64,000 bases of DNA, taken from Rosellinia necatrix (Eukaryota; Ascomycota; Sordariomycetes; Xylariales; Xylariaceae). Positions 11,678-20,092 of this stretch are shown here, in pieces; position 1 is the first letter of the stretch; every line of letters begins with the position of its first letter. The notes under the pieces are model-generated. The model saw only the letters and a program-made list of their open reading frames with translations, did not search any database and had not been told where the DNA came from. The stretch lies in assembly GCA_021209875.1 (NCBI GenBank), contig JAGYVD010000004.1:2046001-2110000 (forward strand). Direction: 5' to 3'. The position numbers were made by a program, and so were the translations under genes.

Positions 11678-13403
11678 ATGGCGTGAGTCCCCGTAATCTG
11701 TAGCAGCTCGAGCAGAATTTGACAATTTACTCTGATAGCAACAACCTTGGCTCGGCCTTTCGTTCGTTTTGGCATACTATGACCAGTTATGACCGACGTA
11801 AGTTATCAAGCTGGAAGCCATGGAATAGGTACAACTGCGAGCATGTTTGCTAAAAAAAAGTTTATATGCAGACTCGAACTATGATTCTCCCCATCGGACG
11901 GGCCGCCATGTGCCTCTGAACCGCCAAAGCACATTAACATCGGTTGCCACCGCATCAGAATCTCGCGCTGATATCACATCTCCGTATCAAGACGAGTTAG
12001 GTCGGTTATCTCAGCAGACAGATGGAAATGCATACGCGGGTGGCATGCCATCAGTATCCCCGCTCTCACCCGGCTCCAACGGTCCGTATTCTCCGGGGAT
12101 GAGATCGTTCAACGCTCGGAGAGAGAGCTCAAGAGACGATGGTTTCGAAACCGTGAGCAGTCCTGGCGACATTCCAATGCAATCTTTCGCCGATGGCAAC
12201 CCCCCGGCACCCCCGGTAAGTCATTCGTGGAAGCGCATAGATCGATGGGCCGAAGAGAACTACCCCGAACTTTTCGACCAGCTATGCGAGGGCTGTACAG
12301 ATAATGATTTGATCGAGCTTGAGCACCAGCTCGACTGCACACTACCCCAGGACCTAAGGGAGTCTCTTGCAGTTCACGACGGCCAGGAGCGTGGTGGCAA
12401 CCCTACCGGAATAATTTTTTCCTCCATGCTTCTGGACTGTGAAGAGATGGTCCAGGAGTGGGATCAATGGCGGAAAGTGAATCAGCAGTACCTACTTGAG
12501 ACTTCGGTGGCAAAACCCGCCGTCCCCTCCAAAGCATTTGGTGGCAGTGGCGAGGCCTCTTCCTCTCGATCGGCACCAGGCTCCCCAGGCTCCCAGAAAG
12601 GATCTTGGCGGCAAGATCTCCAGGCCCGACAAGACTCTGTTCCCCCCGGCGCCATCCAGCGAGCTTACGCGCATCCAGCCTGGATCCCTCTTGTACGGGA
12701 TTGGGGTGGAAATAATCTGGCTGTGGATCTGTCACCTGGACCAACTGGCAGCTGGGGCCAAATCATTCTGTTTGGCCGAGACTATGACACCAAATATGTT
12801 GTCGCCAGATCGTGGGGCTCATTTTTGGCGATTCTGGCAGACGACTTGAACAGTGGCAAATGGTTTGTTGACGAGGACACCAACGAGCTTAAACTACGAG
12901 AGTTCAAAACTTCTCGCGTCGAGCCCTCATATTTTGACATCCTGCGTTGGCGTATGGACCAAAAGCACGGGCGTACTGCGAAAGCGACTGCGAAGCGTAG
13001 GTCCGGCGTGCCAGCGGGTGCTGCTGCATCCCCCGGTGGCTCTCCTTATTCTGGCCCGGTCGACGCCAACGGCGATACCCGTGGAAGATCATTACAGCGA
13101 CTCAGTAACCCATCGCCCTTAGTCAGCCCTGCTCGGCTCGGTTTCGGAAAATCCAGCGCACTTGGGCGAGTCACGGAAGAGTCAGGGAATACAGAGCCAA
13201 AGCTTGTCACTAATGGTATCAAGGAGGACAAGCTCGTTGAGATTGAAACTCCTAAATCACAAGACGACGGTAACTCGGCCACGAAACAAGAGGGTGCGGC
13301 CGAGGCCAAGGGCAAGGAATCTTCACCTTCGAAAACGGAGGGGAGTCTAATAAACGGGCATGCAGAAAACATCGAAGAGGGGATGAAAACCATAGAGATT
13401 TGA
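11678..13403 (+). CDS. KNR4: Smi1/Knr4 cell-wall synthesis regulator
   Basis: Regulator that links cell-wall glucan/chitin synthesis to cell-integrity (MAPK/calcineurin) signalling in yeast. Three exons: 11678-11682 (only ATGGC), 11739-11797 and 11872-13403, giving 531 aa. Intron 1 (GTGAGT...GATAG, 56 nt) and intron 2 (GTAAGT...TGCAG, 74 nt) restore an N-terminus of MANNLGSAFRSFWHTMTSYD, which fits Knr4-type proteins (FWHTMTS). The SMI1/KNR4 domain spans about residues 140-365: SWKRIDRWAEENYPELFDQL, LEHQLDCTLPQDLRESLAVHDGQ, then WIPLVRDWGGNNLAVDLSP and SWGSFLAILADDL. Both flanks are Ser/Pro/Gly-rich and the C-terminal 150 residues are disordered and charged. The 5-nt first exon is a common trap for gene finders. 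An apparent GTAAGT inside exon 3, near 12215, is read through because the frame matches the family. Confidence 0.93.
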
Positions 13404-14632
13404 CGAGAGCTGCACGATGAAATCAATGATAGCCTATGTTCCACGACAAATACATACCAGCAAAAAGGGTGGCGTTCAGGGCGCTGGATTTAGCGAACGT
13501 TCTACGAGCATCAGCCTGCGAGCGCCTCTGGAGTTTCTCACCTCCGCATCGATATCATCGCGATTTGTTAGCCGCCGCATAATCAAGTAATGTTTCGGAT
13601 ACGTGGGTATTGAGGGTCTTGGGCATCCTTGTTGGTTGGGATGAACACGCCTCGAACAATACAAATCCCGCTTCGAAGTGGCCAGCGAGAGGCCAAGTTT
13701 ATGGTGGTTTTCTTAATTCATGTACCAAAACCGTGTTTATCAAGCTTGCTTCGAGAAGCGCGCCGCCCGTTGGCAAGAGATTATTCTAGCTCCATGGAAG
13801 GGAGCGGCGCTTCAGCCCTGTGAACCTGTGTAAAGCAACGCCCTACCGGCAATCTTTACAAAGGGAAGGGCGTTATAGTTCCTTTCGGCGCTTTGCGATC
13901 ATCGGGTGGGTTAATAGATCTAACGAGTAGCTCCGGGTCGTCATCGGGGGCTCACATTAGTAGGCGTCGGAGGTAGCAAACATTTATACAGACACTTCTT
14001 AAGACGATCAGCGCAGCAATAAGCACGCTAGCAGGACGACGATGGCAAACGTAATTGGATTGGGCCGATTCCTAGAAATATAATGCGATTTAAACACTAG
14101 GTGAACTGTAGAGGCTCTGAATTCTCACGATAACTGCCCAGTGAGCGCCATCTAATAGCTTCCCCGCGCAGGAGAGTGAGTCAACCGTAAGGCACGTAAG
14201 GTAGGTAAGTGAGTAAGTAGTTAATGGGGAGAGTGGAGTTATGTACTTGGGCGAGGTATCACGTGACATCGGCTCTCCATCTTGCTTGCCTAGCGTCAAA
14301 TACGGTCCACAGTACATATACGGTACACCCGCAGCTGGATTGCCAAGACCCAAGCGTCATCAGCCCTCGAGTTCCAACTAAGCTACTTACCTAGGTAGAT
14401 ACCTACCGTTATCGTGACCCAGATCTCTCTTGTATCCTTCCTACACCCGCATATCACCACCGTCGACTCACCATCGCCCTATACCTCCAAAAGCCTACAT
14501 ATCATAACACCGCACTCGATAACGCCTCGCGCGTTCCCAGACCCCGAGGTTCCCGGCGCTTCGGTGTGAACATCACTTGCGATCTCCCTTTCCAAAGCGA
14601 CCCGAATCGAATCGAAGCGGACCACGATCACT
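13404..14632. other. Intergenic region, KNR4 3' side and VPS68 promoter
   Basis: Nothing coding is visible. TAGGTAAG/TACCTAGGTA elements occur near 14200 and 14388-14406. The last 200 bp before VPS68 are pyrimidine-rich. Confidence 0.45.
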
Positions 14633-15489
14633 ATGGAGGAGGAACGTCTTTGGAAGTTTGGCAAGCCAGCCTGGCTCAACAGCGCCTGGGCGCGCAATGC
14701 CGGCATCTACGCGGCTGGTGGTCTGGTGCGTCCCCCCCCCCTCCCCCTCTCTCACATCGAACTGGGCCGAACCACAAGCACGACACGACACGACTACGAA
14801 ACACAACCAGGTCCTCCCCCTACCCTCCCCTCCCCTCTCCTGCCCCTCCTCGTCCCTGCTTCCTCCCCTTCCCTCCCCTTTTCAATATCCATTTGAACTT
14901 CGAGTACCGGGAAAGCAAAAGGGAAAAGAGGAGAGAAGAAAAGAAGAAAAGAAGAAGAAGAAAAAGAAGAAAAACAGGCTAACTCTTACCCGCAAATGCG
15001 CCCGCCGCGTCCTCCGGGGCGCGCGCGTGCCGGTGCGCATTGGGAGGGGGGGGGACATCTTCACAGTTCTCGCTCGCCTTCTACGTACTGATCGACGCGG
15101 CGGTGTGGTCGCGGTCGGGGCTGAACAGCTCGGACGTGCACGTGACGTTCGTGGACTGGCTGCCGTTCATCTTCAGCTCGCTGGGGATGCTGATCATCAA
15201 CTCGGTGGAGAAGGCGCGGCTGTCAGCGGACTCGTTCAGCTACTCCGGGTCGGGGGTGGCGTGGAAGGCGCGGGTGGTGCTGTTCCTCGGGTTCGCGGCG
15301 CTCGCGGGCGGCATGGCGGGCGGGGTGGTGGTGTTCGTGCTCAAGTTCGCCGTCCACCAGGTCGCCTGGCCGATGCTGGGCATGGGCGTCGAGAACATTG
15401 TCGCCAACGGCCTCGTCGGCCTCTCGTCCGTCGTACTGTGGGTCAGCCAGAACATGGAGGACGAGTATAGCTACAACCTAGCCCTGTGA
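14633..15489 (+). CDS. VPS68: Vps68/TMEM50 family membrane protein
   Basis: Small four-helix membrane protein of the UPF0220/TMEM50 family. In yeast it works with Vps55 in late-endosome-to-vacuole traffic. Exons 14633-14725 and 15067-15489 give 171 aa. Intron 1 is 341 nt (GTGCGT...TTCACAG), splits at codon phase 0 and fuses AGIYAAGGL to FSLAFYVLIDAAV. Family hallmarks are DVHVTFVDWLPFIFSSLGMLI, the NSVEK motif, VAWKARVVLFLGFAALAGGMAG and the C-terminal VVLWVSQNMEDEYSY. The intron is unusually long and consists of C/T-rich then A/G-rich runs. Exon 2 uses almost only G/C-ending codons, unlike SEC8 or KNR4 nearby. A longer frame that reads straight through the intron does not match the family. 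Confidence 0.93.
14735..14975 (+). repeat. Pyrimidine tract then purine tract inside VPS68 intron
   Basis: The intron begins with C/T-rich sequence (poly-C near 14733, CCTCCCC runs 14810-14885) and switches to an almost pure A/G stretch, AAGAAGAAG-like, at about 14920-14975. Such mirror-type homopurine DNA can form triplex structures; this is inference only. Confidence 0.6.
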
Positions 15490-15570
15490 GCGAGCGAGGG
15501 CAGCGGAAGGGATGGATCGGATACGCATTCCGGGGGCGTTGCGTTGTTCGTTGCGCGTGCGCGCGCGCAC

Positions 15571-15611
15571 GTGTGTGTATGTGTGTGTGTATGTGTGTGT
15601 GTGTGTGTGTG
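15571..15611. repeat. (GT)n microsatellite
   Basis: Alternating GT with two GTAT interruptions, directly after alternating GC. Lies 80 bp downstream of the VPS68 stop, probably in its 3' UTR. Confidence 0.85.
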
Positions 15612-16403
15612 GTGCGCGCCGGCTTGCGTGCGGGCTTTGCTAAGGGAGATGGGATTCGTATAGTGCATTGCTTTTCACCTGCGCGTTCTGCTTGGACTCA
15701 GATTTCGTTGGTTCAGTATGGCACGGTTAAATAGGTAATGACATTGCGCTCGGGTAGGACTCTTGCTTCCATCGGGTTGGCAGCGTGAACAACTCGTTAT
15801 ATCTGCTTGCAATGCTACATTCTGTGATAGAGTGTGGCCCAAATCAGTATTGACTCCCGAGACACGATCAACGACTAGGCACGGGAAAGTCACAAATCCG
15901 AGAGAGAACTGACGAATATATTTATATCTATTCTAAGGACTAAGGGTTTCTTCTCTTCTCTACAACACTTCGTGCCTTGTAAACCCATATAGAGGTATCA
16001 CTGAGAAGGCTGCCTCAATCTTGCATTCAATCACAAAAGGCATTGTTCCGAGCGTTCGAGGTCTCCACCTAAAACCATCAAGAGGGCATGCATACTACCA
16101 CCAGATAGATATATATATATTTGATTGTAGTTGTCAGGACTGTCAAGAGCAGGAGCCTGCAGTGATATATCCATAATGGGTGTGGGTAGGTAGTATGAGT
16201 ACCAAATGTGTCACACTCACTATACACTACTACCCTTGCACCACCTCCACGCCAGCGCTGAAGAATAGTAAACCGCCATCAACTTGACAGAATTAATTGA
16301 GATATAACCATCCATCATCCCTACCGGTTCGGAAACACCAACAATTATATTGCCAGCGAGGACGGATAGGAAGAACGCTATCTTTATCCGAGATAGACGG
16401 GGC

Positions 16404-16409
16404 AAAAAA
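16404..16409 (-). terminator. RNA polymerase III terminator of the tRNA
   Basis: T6 on the minus strand, two bases after the discriminator base of the tRNA gene. Confidence 0.85.
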
Positions 16410-16411
16410 TG

Positions 16412-16515
16412 TGTCCAAGGTGAGGATCGAACTCACGACTTCCGCATATCTTATCATACTAATTTGTCGCCAAATAAGTATAAGAACGGCACGATAACCA
16501 CTTCGTCACTCGGAC
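16412..16515 (-). tRNA. tRNA-Ile (anticodon UAU) with 31-nt intron
   Basis: Read on the minus strand, the acceptor arms GTCCGAG and CTTGGAC pair over 7 bp (one G-U), followed by discriminator A. The D arm is ACGA-AGTGGTTA-TCGT. The anticodon arm is CCGTT/TGCGG (4 of 5 pairs) with loop CTTATA...A. A 31-nt intron sits at the canonical position after base 37 and contains ATAAG, which can pair with the anticodon region, as nuclear tRNA introns do. The T arm is GTGAG-TTCGATC-CTCAC, which also serves as the B box. A run of six T follows the gene (A at 16404-16409 on the plus strand), a Pol III terminator. Without the intron the molecule is 73 nt. Anticodon UAU is the best fit; the U-U mismatch closing the anticodon stem lowers certainty slightly. 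Confidence 0.85.
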
Positions 16516-16872
16516 TATGTCTTAGTGGTGCAGCGTCCACTTTCGGTACATATGCCAGGTTGACAATTCGGGGAAGAAAGAAAGAGTTAACCAGAACCCC
16601 GCATTGCAGAACCGTCGAACCGTCGAACCTTGTAATTCGATAAACCCTGCATCACCTAACCAACTACCTACTACCTATTCACATCTTTGCAATGAGCCAT
16701 GTCATCTTTTTTAAAAAAAAAAAAAAACAGATATCTAGTGACTATTTTTGTCCATTTTTGTTACCTTTTTAAAACATTATTCCTTGTTTGTGCTAAGGAC
16801 AATTTCCCCCCTTAAAGGGTGGGGTAACGAACAACCTATATCCCCATGCCATAGGTTAAGCCACCAGCACGT

Positions 16873-16909
16873 CCAAAAGTATATTTGTTTATAATAAATA
16901 CACTTTTGG
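16873..16909. repeat. 37-bp hairpin (inverted repeat)
   Basis: Arms CCAAAAGTATATTT (16873-16886) and AAATACACTTTTGG (16896-16909) pair over 14 positions with one mismatch around a 9-nt loop. It lies in an AT-rich stretch after a poly-A run near 16715-16728. It could be a terminator-like structure or the end of a small mobile element; no partner copy was found here. Confidence 0.8.
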
Positions 16910-17861
16910 GTTTATAATGAATAGATTTCTTGCATGTAGTTCTTTTCGCCTCATGAGTTGAACTACAAGGAGCATACTGTTACTTGTGATACACAGTCGA
17001 CAAAGCACCTGCGACCTGTCCTATTTCACCCCCTCCGACACCGTTCTTCTAAGAAGGTATCCTAGAACCTGCTCGGTTCACATGTATCTACAACCAACTA
17101 GCTATATTCCCCCTGCCCTTCTATCTCTAACGCGCATACATCTAGAAAGGCAGCCCTATGACGTGATCAACCGAATTCTACCTCTCTGCCCAATCTACAA
17201 AGAGCTGTTTCCTCTCACAATGTCGGTCGCGGCTGAACACATCAGGGCAACTGCACCTGTTTACCATGCTCCCGTGAACTGCCCCTCTCCGTATCAACTT
17301 TGGGCCCTTGAAAGCCTCCGCCCATTTGAAACGGGATGCCAGTGATCTCAACCGCGAGCCGGGGTTCCGTCCATACAGATCGGAACAATTCTGGGCCTCA
17401 ACATGCTGCCGCCCCTTTTTGACAACACCGTCGAGGGCCATTTTACCCCCCGCGTCGACGGTCGCGCAGATCTGCCAACGTAGATAATTGTCTGTATTGT
17501 TGTCACAGAGCAGAGGTGGCTTCAAATCAGATGCCCCGTCAAACCTGGGAGGCCCCCATTGACCTTTCAGCTTTGGAGGTAGAGACCTAGAGTGGCTGAC
17601 GTTTTCGTAATAGCGAAGTCGCCATTAACTAGGTGAATAGCCATGTTTATGATGGGGTGTTTGGGACGGGCGGGCGTAGGTTACTAGTATCGAGAAAACT
17701 GACTAAATGAAGAGAAGAACAAAGAGGAACAATCTGGAATGGATGCATAGACCGCAGCACAGGGGCGCATTGCAAAAACACCTGGAGAAATATCACGTAG
17801 AAATCGAGACACGATGCATTCTATACTATACCTGCCCCCTATTCTTGGCCAGACAGAAATT
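16910..17861. other. Intergenic region, carrier 3' side
   Basis: Two overlapping open frames on opposite strands (about 17.0-17.5 kb) have no recognisable motifs and are probably chance. Nothing else seen. Confidence 0.4.
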
Positions 17862-19052
17862 CTACAGGTCTGTTTTTGTATCGCTTGTCCACCTGGGAAG
17901 GTAGAACTTCGTATTCTCATACACGAGAAACGTGACCCAGGTGGCAGGCATGACTCTCACCACGCCGGGGATGATGCCGCGGTAGAAGCCCCGCCACCCT
18001 TCTTCCCTCCACATCCTGCCGATGACGCCGCGGATGCCGCGCCCGAAGCGCTCCTCGGCGTTGTAGTTCTGCAAGCGGCTCCGGATGACCTGGTACGGGT
18101 AGGTGACGGCGCCGGCGACCAGCTTCGACACGCTCGAGATGACCAGCGTGGCCTCGTTGGTCATGAGCCGCCTCCCACGGTCATCGTCGTCATCATCACC
18201 ATCATCATCGTCGGGGCTATCCGTAGCCGTAGTGGTGGTGGTGGTAGTGGTGGAGGTGGTAGCGGCGGCGGCATCTCCCCGCCGTCTCCGGACGTACATC
18301 TGCTTCAGCGGGTCGTAGACGGCGAACTGCACGGCGCCGTGGGAGACGCCGAGGAGGCTGATGCCCAGGCCGCGGTAGAACCCGCGCCACCCCTCGTCCC
18401 GCAGGATCCGCGCGGCGCCGGCCCACATGCCCCGGTACGCGCCGGCCGCGCCGCGGTCCGACGACAGCATGCGCGTCTTCAGCACCCAGACCGGGTTCGT
18501 GAGCGCCTGGGTGCACGCGCCGGCGATGCCCGAGGCGATGAAGTAGTCCCCCGCCGTGAGCGCCACGGCCGCCTTGGCGTCGTCGTCGTCGTCGCCGTCG
18601 TCGTCATCGTCATCATCATCATTATGGCCGGAAGACCGGCCTTTGAGGGCCAGGATCGCGTTCTCGACCCGGCCCTTGAAGAAGAAGAACGACGCCCAGC
18701 TGGAGGCGCTCCCGAGCAGGTTCGGCGTCAGGCCGCGGTAGAGGGCGGCGGCCGGGTGCGGCGATCTCGCCAGCTGGCGTATCACCGAGACGGTGGTCAG
18801 AGCCTGGGATGTTGCGGCATTGCTGCGGTGTACTTATCCGGAGGACGGTTTGTTAGCGAGTTGACGGCGTGAGAGATCGAAGCTCGTAGGGTTAGGTTAG
18901 GTTACTGTCAAAGTGTTGAGGCGGCACATACTTTGCATGCGTGTTTTCACGATGTCTAGGGGATGGACGACGAGGGTGGCGATGGAGCCGGCGGTCAGGC
19001 CGGCAATGGTCTCGACGAAGGCGGGGGAGAGGCCCGCATCGTGGTGTGTCAT
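17862..19052 (-). CDS. FLX1: Mitochondrial FAD/folate-type carrier (SLC25A32/Flx1 family)
   Basis: Inner-membrane carrier of the six-helix SLC25 family. Exons 18932-19052 and 17862-18832 give 363 aa; the 99-nt intron (GTATGT, CTAAC branch, ATAAG end) joins ...KTRMQ to IHRSNAATSQ. The three signature repeats are HPLDIVKTR, NPVWVLKTR and YPYQVIRSR. The Trp in repeat 2 (PxWxxK) and the Gln in repeat 3 are typical of the FAD/folate/NAD/pyrimidine branch. Two low-complexity insertions are unusual: a His-Asn-Asp-rich block between helices 2 and 3, and an Ala-Thr-Asp-rich block between helices 4 and 5. By SLC25 topology both face the intermembrane space. They are encoded by GAY/ACC triplet repeats (plus strand about 18178-18268 and 18578-18627). 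Head-to-head with URM1. Substrate (FAD or folate) is inferred from family only. Confidence 0.92.
18178..18268. repeat. Trinucleotide repeat block coding for Thr/Asp run
   Basis: GTC/ATC and GGT/AGT triplets on the plus strand; on the coding (minus) strand they give poly-Thr followed by an Asp-rich run between carrier helices 4 and 5. Confidence 0.85.
18578..18627. repeat. Trinucleotide repeat block coding for Asp run
   Basis: (GTC/ATC)n on the plus strand, encoding a run of about 13 Asp interrupted by one Gly between carrier helices 2 and 3. Confidence 0.88.
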
Positions 19053-19328
19053 AGAGACTGGCGTTATGAAAACGTCGATTATTTATTACATGATGTTGCG
19101 ACGACTGCTGAGGTCCCTAACACATGCCTACCTTGTGACAAGTGGAGCTTATAGAGTACCAAGTAGGTATCAATATCGATAGGACAATATACCCGATTTA
19201 GTCATATTGCAACTAGCCTAAATGGGTACCTGTAACGGTGCTCTTGTTACCTTGGAGCCCAAACCATCGCAAGAACAAACTATCGGTACGTTTTGGATAT
19301 TCCCGAAGTAAAGACTACAACAACAATA
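19053..19328. promoter_or_regulatory. Compact bidirectional promoter, FLX1-like carrier / URM1
   Basis: Only 276 bp separate the two divergent ATGs. The region includes a TACCAAGTAGGTATC segment; no defined TATA box or factor site was recognised. Confidence 0.55.
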
Positions 19329-20092
19329 ATGGCGGCGGTGACGACAACGACGATAACAGCAGACACCGCTGCGGTGGATATTAGCCCTAGAGCTGGTAAT
19401 GTTCGCCAACTCTCGATAGTGGTCGAGTTTACGTATGATATACTACTTTGCTACTACTACTATTACTACTACTTACTGCTGCTGCCGCCGCCGCTGCTGC
19501 TGCTGCCGCCGCCGCTGCTGCTGCTGCTGCCTCTCATCCACCCAGCCTCGTCTCTTGTCTCGTCTCTTGTCTCGTCCGTTGCTGATCGAATAGTAGTGGC
19601 GGGTTAGAGATGCTGTTTTCGGACCAGCGCCGGCATGAGCTCTCCATACCGGCGATCGACAAAAACGACAAGCCCGTGACTATCGCTTATCTCATCCAGT
19701 ACCTTTGTGAGAACACGATGAACGATACCCGCCAGGATTTGTTCATCCTCGACGATCATCTGTAAGTGATCCCCGGTGCCTCCCTGCCACCTCCCCCCCC
19801 CTGGCCTGGAGAGGTGCTACCCCGGCCAGGTCGCCGTATAGAACGACCACAGGGGTAGCGCGGCGTATTTATTATTTGATCATGATCGAACCCCCCTCGG
19901 TCTGCGAACTGACCGTGGGACGAGAGAAAGAGAAACATGTGGGGATTAGGACCAACTAACCGAGGCCATTGCAGACGGCCGGGCATCTTGGTCCTCATCA
20001 ATGACGCCGACTGGGAGTTGGAGGGAGAGGAAGCCTACGAGATTCAGAATCGTGACAACATCCTATTTGTCTCGACCCTGCACGGGGGTTAA
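19329..20092 (+). CDS. URM1: Ubiquitin-related modifier 1 (Urm1)
   Basis: Sulphur-carrier and protein modifier. Its C-terminal thiocarboxylate supplies sulphur for 2-thiolation of the wobble uridine of tRNA-Lys, -Gln and -Glu, and it can also be attached to proteins (urmylation). Three exons, 19329-19432, 19597-19761 and 19975-20092, give 128 aa. Intron 1 (GTATGA...GTAG, 164 nt) joins IVVEFT to [10 protein letters not shown]. Intron 2 (GTAAGT, ACTAAC branch, TTGCAG, 213 nt) joins ILDDHL to [14 protein letters not shown]. The protein ends [15 protein letters not shown], so the essential terminal Gly-Gly is intact. Before the first beta strand there is a roughly 27-residue Thr/Ala-rich extension not needed in short Urm1 proteins; ATG 19329 is the only in-frame Met there. 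No single open frame covers this gene. Confidence 0.94.
19441..19532. repeat. Triplet repeat (TAC, CTG, CCG) in URM1 intron 1
   Basis: TACTAC-type then CTG/CCG-type triplets fill the middle of the intron and account for its extra length. Confidence 0.85.

Larger units (their letters stand above)
15490..16411. other. Intergenic region with GT repeat
   Basis: Probable VPS68 3' UTR and spacer. It contains a (GT)n/(GC)n alternating purine-pyrimidine run about 15553-15619. No gene seen. Confidence 0.45.

Noticed and set aside
14577..15470. 297-codon plus-strand frame reading through VPS68
   Set aside because: It crosses the 341-nt intron in a different frame from the conserved membrane protein; its Arg/Gly-rich product is a by-product of GC-rich sequence.
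17814..18872. 352-codon plus-strand frame
   Set aside because: Antisense shadow of the carrier gene, created by GC-rich codons and triplet repeats.
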